64,000 nucleotides of DNA. Origin: Mycobacterium gastri. Its GTDB lineage: Bacteria; Actinomycetota; Actinomycetes; Mycobacteriales; Mycobacteriaceae. Positions 59,704-64,000 of this stretch are shown here, piece by piece (position 1 is the stretch's first letter; the number at the start of each line of letters is the position of its first letter). The translations under genes and the position numbers were made by a program. The notes beneath the pieces were generated by a model. That model was given only the letters and a program-made list of their open reading frames with translations, searched no databases and was not told the origin of the DNA. The DNA is taken from contig NZ_LQOX01000129.1 of assembly GCF_002102175.1 (NCBI RefSeq), positions 62,001 to 126,000 of the forward strand, given 5' to 3'.

Positions 59704-60287
59704 TGGGGTTTCCCTTCCGGCAACTCGGCCAGCAGCAGGCGGTGCAGCTGGCGGTGAACCGACTCAAGCGGCGTCAGGTCGCGCCGCACCCGGGCCAACA
59801 GGAGCGCGCCTTCCAGCGCCGACACCGAATGCATCGCCAATTCGTCCGCCCGGGCGGCCGGAATGCCGTCGCTGACGAAGCGCTGCGCGACCAGGTCTGA
59901 CCAGCGGTCGAACACCGCCGCCGCGTGCTCGATCACCGGCGCCATCCGCTCGCTGTCGGCGCCCTCGCCGGCCTCGACCGCCACCGCCGCGATGGGACAA
60001 CCCGCACGGAAGTCGCTGGCGAGCAACTGCTCGCGGTACCAGCCGATCAGCGTGTCCAGCAGGCCGAGGCTGCCACGCGGTTCGGTGATGATGGCCGCGA
60101 TGTGCTCACCGGCGTAATCGACGGCCTCGCACAGCAACTGGGTCCGCCCGCCCGGGAAGTAGTGGTAGGCCGACCCGCGCGGCGCCCCGCTGTGCTGTAG
60201 CACGTCGGAGATGGCGGTGGCGCGTGCGCCACGCTCGCGGATCAGCAGCGCGGCCGACACGACCATGCGTTCGCGCGGACTTCGCAT
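59700..60287 (-). CDS. TetR family regulator (Rv0196-like)
   Basis: A 195-aa regulator with the N-terminal HTH SPRERMVVSAALLIRERGARATAISDVLQHSGAPRGSAYHYF and a GCPIAAVAVEAG C-terminal motif, of the same subfamily as the regulator at 15240. ATG 60287 has GAGGAG 5 nt upstream. The operon with the molybdopterin enzyme and the palindrome 25 nt upstream of its start suggest autorepression and control of that enzyme by a small ligand. Confidence 0.9.
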   Translation of the reverse strand: MRSPRERMVVSAALLIRERGARATAISDVLQHSGAPRGSAYHYFPGGRTQLLCEAVDYAGEHIAAIITEPRGSLGLLDTLIGWYREQLLASDFRAGCPIAAVAVEAGEGADSERMAPVIEHAAAVFDRWSDLVAQRFVSDGIPAARADELAMHSVSALEGALLLARVRRDLTPLESVHRQLHRLLLAELPEGKPQ

Positions 60288-60311
60288 GGCTGCTCCTCGG
60301 GCCGGGACGTC

Positions 60312-60331
60312 TATGTATGTTGCTATACATA
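60312..60331. promoter_or_regulatory. TetR operator TATGTAT-N6-ATACATA
   Basis: Perfect 7-bp inverted repeat with a 6-nt spacer (GTTGCT), located 25-44 nt upstream of the Rv0196-like ATG and over the likely -10 region. The spacer length equals that of the two operators at 14946 and 15028. Confidence 0.7.
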
Positions 60332-60487
60332 ACGCAGTTGCGCAAGGGCCGTCCCGCCGCGGTTTGGGCAAAAGAGTGGGTTTGGCCGGTGGGCCTGCGC
60401 AGGCCCGGTGTCAGCACTCGTAAGCGACGCCACCGGATCGGCTCAGACCCCTTGATGTCACAAGGTTCGCAGCTCGCTCGCTACGGC

Positions 60488-61531
60488 TTAGATCTGCCAG
60501 TCCTGAGCGCCGTCGTTCTTGTTGTAGGTCCCCGCGGAGTTCTTCACGACGATGGGGTCACCGCTGCCGAAGTTGTCGTAGAACCACTTAGCGTTGGCGG
60601 GACTGAGGTTGATGCAGCCATGGCTGACATCCCGCTTGCCCTGATCACCCACCGACCACGGCGCGCTGTGCACGAAGTTTCCGCTGTTGTCGATGCGGAC
60701 CGCGTCAGAAACAGTGACCTTGTAACCCTGCGGCGAGTTGACCGGGACCCCATACGTGGAGGAATCCATCACCACCGTGGGCATCTTCTCGAGCACGTAA
60801 TACGTGCCGTTCGGAGTCTGATGATTGCCGGCCGCCATCCCCATCGACATCGGGAACGTCTGCTGGACCACGCCGTTGCGGGTGATCGTCATCTGGTGCG
60901 TCGCGTCGTCGGCGGTGGCCACCAGCGAATCACCGGTGCGGAAGCTCGACCTGGTGCCGGCCGCATCGATGTTGACCGCCGTGTTGGCCGGCCAGAACTG
61001 CAGCGGGCGCCACCGAACTTGGGTTGGACTCATCCAGTAGAACTTGCCGGGCACCGGTGGGATCGACGAAATGTGGATGGCGCTTTCAGCCATCGGACGG
61101 TCGGCGATGGGTACCTGGAAGTTGATGATGATCGGTTTGGCCACACCGACCATCGCGCCGTTGACCGGGTTGAATGTCGGCGGCCGGAATGGCGGATCGC
61201 CGACAAACGGCGTCGGATCCTGCCCGGCGACCGGGCCGGCTGCCGCAGGTATCGCCAGCGGGTCGGGCGGCGGCGCAAGCGGGTCGGACGCCGGCGGCAG
61301 GGCCAGCGGGTCGGGTGCGGGGGCCCCTGGGTCGGGTGCGGGGGCCCCTGGGTCGGCAGGCTCAGCCGGCGCGACCACTCCCGGGTCGCCGGGCACCTGA
61401 TCCGGGTCCGCAACAGCGGGACCGGTGCCTAGCAGCAACACCGAAACCACCCCGGCCACGTTCACCGCGACGAAGAGGCTTCCCGTCCTGCCCCTCCTGC
61501 CCCCCATGCGGGCCCTCGTCCAGCGCGACAT
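60488..61531 (-). CDS. L,D-transpeptidase (LdtMt4/Rv0192-like)
   Basis: A 347-aa exported enzyme making 3-3 peptidoglycan cross-links. The N-terminus has a signal/anchor segment (TGSLFVAVNVAGVVSVLLLGTGPAVAD), a Pro/Asp/Ala-rich linker with a 21-bp DNA repeat, an Ig-like domain (PIIINFQVPIADRPM) and a C-terminal YkuD domain with HSAPWSVGDQGKRDVSHGCIN, catalytic C306. ATG 61531 has GGAGGG 7 nt upstream. It follows Rv0196 directly; Rv0193c-Rv0195 are not present in this interval. Confidence 0.93.
   Translation of the reverse strand: MSRWTRARMGGRRGRTGSLFVAVNVAGVVSVLLLGTGPAVADPDQVPGDPGVVAPAEPADPGAPAPDPGAPAPDPLALPPASDPLAPPPDPLAIPAAAGPVAGQDPTPFVGDPPFRPPTFNPVNGAMVGVAKPIIINFQVPIADRPMAESAIHISSIPPVPGKFYWMSPTQVRWRPLQFWPANTAVNIDAAGTRSSFRTGDSLVATADDATHQMTITRNGVVQQTFPMSMGMAAGNHQTPNGTYYVLEKMPTVVMDSSTYGVPVNSPQGYKVTVSDAVRIDNSGNFVHSAPWSVGDQGKRDVSHGCINLSPANAKWFYDNFGSGDPIVVKNSAGTYNKNDGAQDWQI
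61308..61349 (-). repeat. 21-bp tandem repeat x2 in the L,D-transpeptidase linker
   Basis: Two identical 21-bp units encode two copies of a GAPAPDP-type heptapeptide in the periplasmic linker. Copy-number change would alter the spacer to the catalytic domain in frame. Confidence 0.85.
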
Positions 61532-61668
61532 ATGTCATCCCTCCGGTCACGTCCTGGCCCCAGTGTGGCATAGCGCAGCGGCTGCTTTCCGGCCCCGCGG
61601 CCGCCCGGCACCATGTCAGCTGCTCAATTCACGCCGTTGACCTGCAGCCTTACTCAAGGTGTGAAGTT

Positions 61669-62928
61669 TCACCGGGCCGCCTCATCCGCAGCCTCGAAGA
61701 CGCGTCTTGCCACCGTCATCCCCACCAACGCGACGGCCATCAAGATCGCCGATGCGGTGAGCATCAACGCCACATTCCGCTCGTACAACAGTCCACCCGC
61801 CAGTGAGCCGGCCATGATGCCGAGCTGAAACGCCGTCACATACAGCCCGGATGCCCCGTCGGGGTCGTCGGACCCGCTGCGCATCGCCGCCGATTGCAGC
61901 ATCGGCGACACCGCGGTGGCGGCCGCTCCCCACAGGACGATCGCCCCGGTCCCGACGACCAGCGTCGTCACCGGGGCGCGGCCACCGCCGAACGCCAGTG
62001 CAGTCAGCACGACGAACGCGACGGTCAAGCCCGCGACACAGAAAATCATCGCGCCCTTGGGCCGGCGGTCCAGCGGGCGCGCCACCAGGGCCACCGCGAC
62101 CACTCCGGCGACCCCATAGGCGGCCAGCAGCCACGCCTGGTTCGGCCCGTGCACGCCGACGACTTGCCGGATGACCACCACGATGTAGGTGTAGGAGACG
62201 AAATGGCCGGTGACGCCGATCATGGTGATCAGGCTGACGATGATCAGCGCGCGATTGCGGTGGTGGCGGGATCGCGGACCGACGTGCCGCAACTGGTCCG
62301 CGCTGAGAACGAGCTCAGGCAACAGCAGCCGGGCCGCCACAGTGACCGCGGCAGCCGCAACGGTGACGCACACCGCTGCCAGCCGCCAACCCCACATCAG
62401 GCTCAGAGCGGCCGTCAGTGGACTGCCCACCACCAGCGCCAGGCTGGTTCCGATGTAAATCGACGTGGTGGCGCGTCCGGCGTGGCTGGAGGGCACCAGC
62501 CGGGTGGCGATCGGGGCGATGACCGACCACAGCAAGCCATGGGTGACCGCACACAGCACCCGCCCGCCGGCCAATACCGCGAAGTTCGGCGCCAGCGCCG
62601 AGATCAGCTGCGAAACGGTCAGGCAGACGAGGGCGACCACCAGGGTCCGCCGCCGCGGCCAATGCGCCGTCCACCGCACCAACGGAACCGTCGTCAGCGC
62701 CGCGACCAGGGCATACCAGGACAGCAGAGTCCCCACCAGGACGACGCTGATGTTCAGGTTCCGCGCGATCGCCGACAGGGCGCCTACCGGCAAGATCTCA
62801 GCGGTGACATACACGAAGGCCGCTGCGGCCAGCACAGCCAATTGCGCGGCGATCCGCGGCGTCCACGGTCCGGCGGCGGTGGCAACAGTTCGGGTCTCGG
62901 CAGTCATGGCGGTGACATCTATCGGCAT
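61669..62928 (-). CDS. MFS efflux transporter (Rv0191-like)
   Basis: A 419-aa, 12-span major facilitator of the drug/sugar exporter type. ITSVVLVGTLLSWYALVAAL-like helices, the loop-2/3 signature region RWTAHWPRRRTLVVALVCL, and VTHGLLWSVIAPIATRLVP (antiporter motif C region) are seen. Rv0191 has been linked to chloramphenicol or pyrazinamide-type efflux. ATG 62928 or 62907 may be the start. It lies upstream of the L,D-transpeptidase and downstream of ricR on the same strand, with no sign of copper control. Confidence 0.88.
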   Translation of the reverse strand: MPIDVTAMTAETRTVATAAGPWTPRIAAQLAVLAAAAFVYVTAEILPVGALSAIARNLNISVVLVGTLLSWYALVAALTTVPLVRWTAHWPRRRTLVVALVCLTVSQLISALAPNFAVLAGGRVLCAVTHGLLWSVIAPIATRLVPSSHAGRATTSIYIGTSLALVVGSPLTAALSLMWGWRLAAVCVTVAAAAVTVAARLLLPELVLSADQLRHVGPRSRHHRNRALIIVSLITMIGVTGHFVSYTYIVVVIRQVVGVHGPNQAWLLAAYGVAGVVAVALVARPLDRRPKGAMIFCVAGLTVAFVVLTALAFGGGRAPVTTLVVGTGAIVLWGAAATAVSPMLQSAAMRSGSDDPDGASGLYVTAFQLGIMAGSLAGGLLYERNVALMLTASAILMAVALVGMTVARRVFEAADEAAR

Positions 62929-63056
62929 TCAGTGGCCGCGCATCGCCCACGCACCGCGGTAGTGCGTCGCGACGATCACGCTGCACTCACCGTACGCACC
63001 GCCGCCGCGCCGTCACACGAATTGCGGGTCAACACGCCCGTGCGGGGCCGCGGCGC

Positions 63057-63347
63057 TCAGGAACGAACGAGTCGGGCGATGGCTGCGGAGGCTTCGGCGA
63101 GCTTGCTGTCCGCTTCGGAGCCGTCCTCGGCAACGGCACGGGTGACGCAGTGGCTCAGGTGCTCGTCGAGCAGGTTCAGCGCCACCGATCGCAGCGCACT
63201 GTTGACGGCGCTGATCTGGGTCAGCACGTCGATACAGTACTTATCCTCCTCGATCATCCGCGCGATGCCACGCACCTGACCCTCGATGCGCCGCAGCCGC
63301 TTGGCGTAATTGTCCTTCTGCTGCGAATAGCCGTAGTCGGTTGTCAT
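63057..63347 (-). CDS. ricR: Copper-responsive repressor RicR
   Basis: A 96-aa CsoR-family repressor with the Cu(I) ligands C38, H63 and C67 at the CsoR spacing (YCIDVL; DEHLSHC) and the conserved basic patch YAKRLRRIEGQVRG. RicR represses copper-protection genes (mymT, lpqS and others) in M. tuberculosis and releases DNA on binding copper. ATG 63347 has GGGAG 5 nt upstream; it gives the 96-aa length recalled for Rv0190. A matching operator lies 77-93 nt upstream. Confidence 0.96.
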   Translation of the reverse strand: MTTDYGYSQQKDNYAKRLRRIEGQVRGIARMIEEDKYCIDVLTQISAVNSALRSVALNLLDEHLSHCVTRAVAEDGSEADSKLAEASAAIARLVRS

Positions 63348-63423
63348 CACTCTCCCAACGATCGGACGCCCCAATTCTGCGGAAATCTCCGACCGGGCTG
63401 CCGTAAATCCTCGATTGTACCTT

Positions 63424-63440
63424 ATACCCTAGCGGGGTAT
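63424..63440. promoter_or_regulatory. RicR operator ATACCC-N5-GGGTAT
   Basis: A 17-bp palindrome with perfect 6-bp arms and spacer TAGCG. It matches the RicR consensus TACCC-N5-GGGTA known from M. tuberculosis. It lies between divergent ricR and ilvD and overlaps the -35 region expected for ilvD. Confidence 0.85.
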
Positions 63441-63458
63441 GAGGTAGGGCAACACGAG

Positions 63459-63464
63459 CATACT
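63459..63464 (+). promoter_or_regulatory. -10 hexamer CATACT, leaderless promoter of ilvD
   Basis: CATACT ends 6 nt before ATG 63471 and there is no Shine-Dalgarno. The RicR palindrome ends 18 nt upstream of the hexamer. Confidence 0.5.
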
Positions 63465-63470
63465 TGGACG

Positions 63471-64000
63471 ATGCCCGAAGCCGACATCAAGCCCCGTAGT
63501 CGTGACGTCACCGACGGCCTGGAGAAGGCCGCGGCCCGCGGCATGTTGCGGGCAGTAGGCATGGGGGACGACGACTTCGCCAAGGCGCAGATCGGGGTCG
63601 CCTCGTCGTGGAACGAGATCACGCCGTGCAACCTGTCCCTGGACCGGTTGGCCAAGGCGGTCAAGGAAGGGGTGTTCGCCGCGGGCGGCTATCCCCTTGA
63701 GTTCGGGACGATCTCGGTATCCGACGGCATTTCAATGGGTCACGAGGGGATGCACTTCTCGCTCGTGTCGCGCGAGGTGATCGCCGACAGCGTCGAGACG
63801 GTGATGCAGGCCGAGCGGCTGGACGGCTCGGTGCTGCTGGCCGGATGCGATAAGTCCCTGCCCGGAATGCTGATGGCCGCAGCACGTTTGGACCTGGCGG
63901 CGGTGTTCCTCTACGCGGGCTCGATCCTGCCGGGGCTGGCCAAGCTCTCCGACGGCAGCGAGCGCGAGGTCACCATCATCGACGCCTTCGAGGCGGTCGG
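63471..64000 (+). CDS. ilvD: Dihydroxy-acid dehydratase IlvD, 5' part
   Basis: The first 176 codons of ilvD (Rv0189c), cut by the window end. The enzyme converts 2,3-dihydroxy-3-methylbutanoate/-pentanoate to 2-keto acids in branched-chain amino-acid synthesis with an Fe-S cluster. SWNEITPCNLSLDRLA holds the first cluster Cys and GTISVSDGISMGHEGMHFSL the family signature; a further cluster Cys lies in LAGCDKSLPGML. Leaderless start at ATG 63471. Confidence 0.95.
   Translation, partial: MPEADIKPRSRDVTDGLEKAAARGMLRAVGMGDDDFAKAQIGVASSWNEITPCNLSLDRLAKAVKEGVFAAGGYPLEFGTISVSDGISMGHEGMHFSLVSREVIADSVETVMQAERLDGSVLLAGCDKSLPGMLMAAARLDLAAVFLYAGSILPGLAKLSDGSEREVTIIDAFEAV

Noticed and set aside
1..64000. 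tRNA genes, insertion sequences, attachment sites
   Set aside because: Looked for tRNA-like cloverleaf ends, transposase motifs and flanking inverted repeats; none seen by eye. A tRNA scan and an IS search would be decisive.

Overview
The window is chromosomal DNA of a slow-growing Mycobacterium related to the M. tuberculosis lineage. The evidence is high GC with strongly GC-biased third positions, a PE_PGRS gene, an orphan PPE gene, mmpL3 and mmpL11, zmp1, ricR, and a gene order that follows H37Rv from about Rv0230c down to Rv0189c, read here in reverse. Species cannot be fixed from the sequence. PE_PGRS content argues against M. avium and fast growers and fits the M. kansasii, M. marinum, M. 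szulgai or M. gordonae neighbourhood. All Rv comparisons are recalled synteny, not a search. No insertion sequence, tRNA, rRNA or CRISPR array was seen.

Layout. 1-4945: a tight five-gene accessory operon (CqsA/serine-palmitoyltransferase-type alpha-oxoamine synthase, CitE-like CoA-ester lyase, MaoC hydratase, ATP-grasp ligase, methyltransferase). It looks like a small-molecule pathway and is the most novel item here. 4990-14917: php, an acyltransferase, two envelope proteins, a GT4 glycosyltransferase, a methyltransferase, an aldehyde dehydrogenase and echA1. 14918-21000: an accessory block at the Rv0222/Rv0221 junction with a TetR regulator and its two operators, a His-rich small ORF, a TetR remnant, a PE_PGRS gene, and an acyl-CoA ligase/crotonase/98-aa protein cassette. 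21008-35095: wax-ester synthase-like protein, lipC, a molybdenum oxidoreductase, lipW, fadE3, the Rv0216-type hydratase and fadD4, with extra genes inserted (methyltransferase, amidohydrolase, CaiB transferase, CD225 protein, N-terminally extended crotonase). 35293-39337: an orphan PPE with an exact 120-residue internal repeat, a decayed feoB fragment, and pckA.

39549-57394 is the conserved envelope block: two GTPase-like proteins with degenerate P-loops, trmB, a NYN protein, mmpL3, an AI-2E-family permease, a flippase-like protein, a methyltransferase standing where Rv0203 is expected, mmpL11, an HTH protein, two Mce-associated proteins (OmamB, OmamA) and zmp1. 57430-64000: a molybdopterin oxidoreductase with its TetR regulator and operator, an L,D-transpeptidase, an MFS exporter, copper sensor ricR with its palindromic operator, and the 5' part of ilvD.

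Themes: lipid activation and beta-oxidation enzymes, envelope lipid export and remodelling, and local TetR/CsoR-type control. About a dozen genes lack a Shine-Dalgarno and have a -10 hexamer ending 6-7 nt before the start codon, which indicates leaderless or nearly leaderless transcription and fixes several starts.
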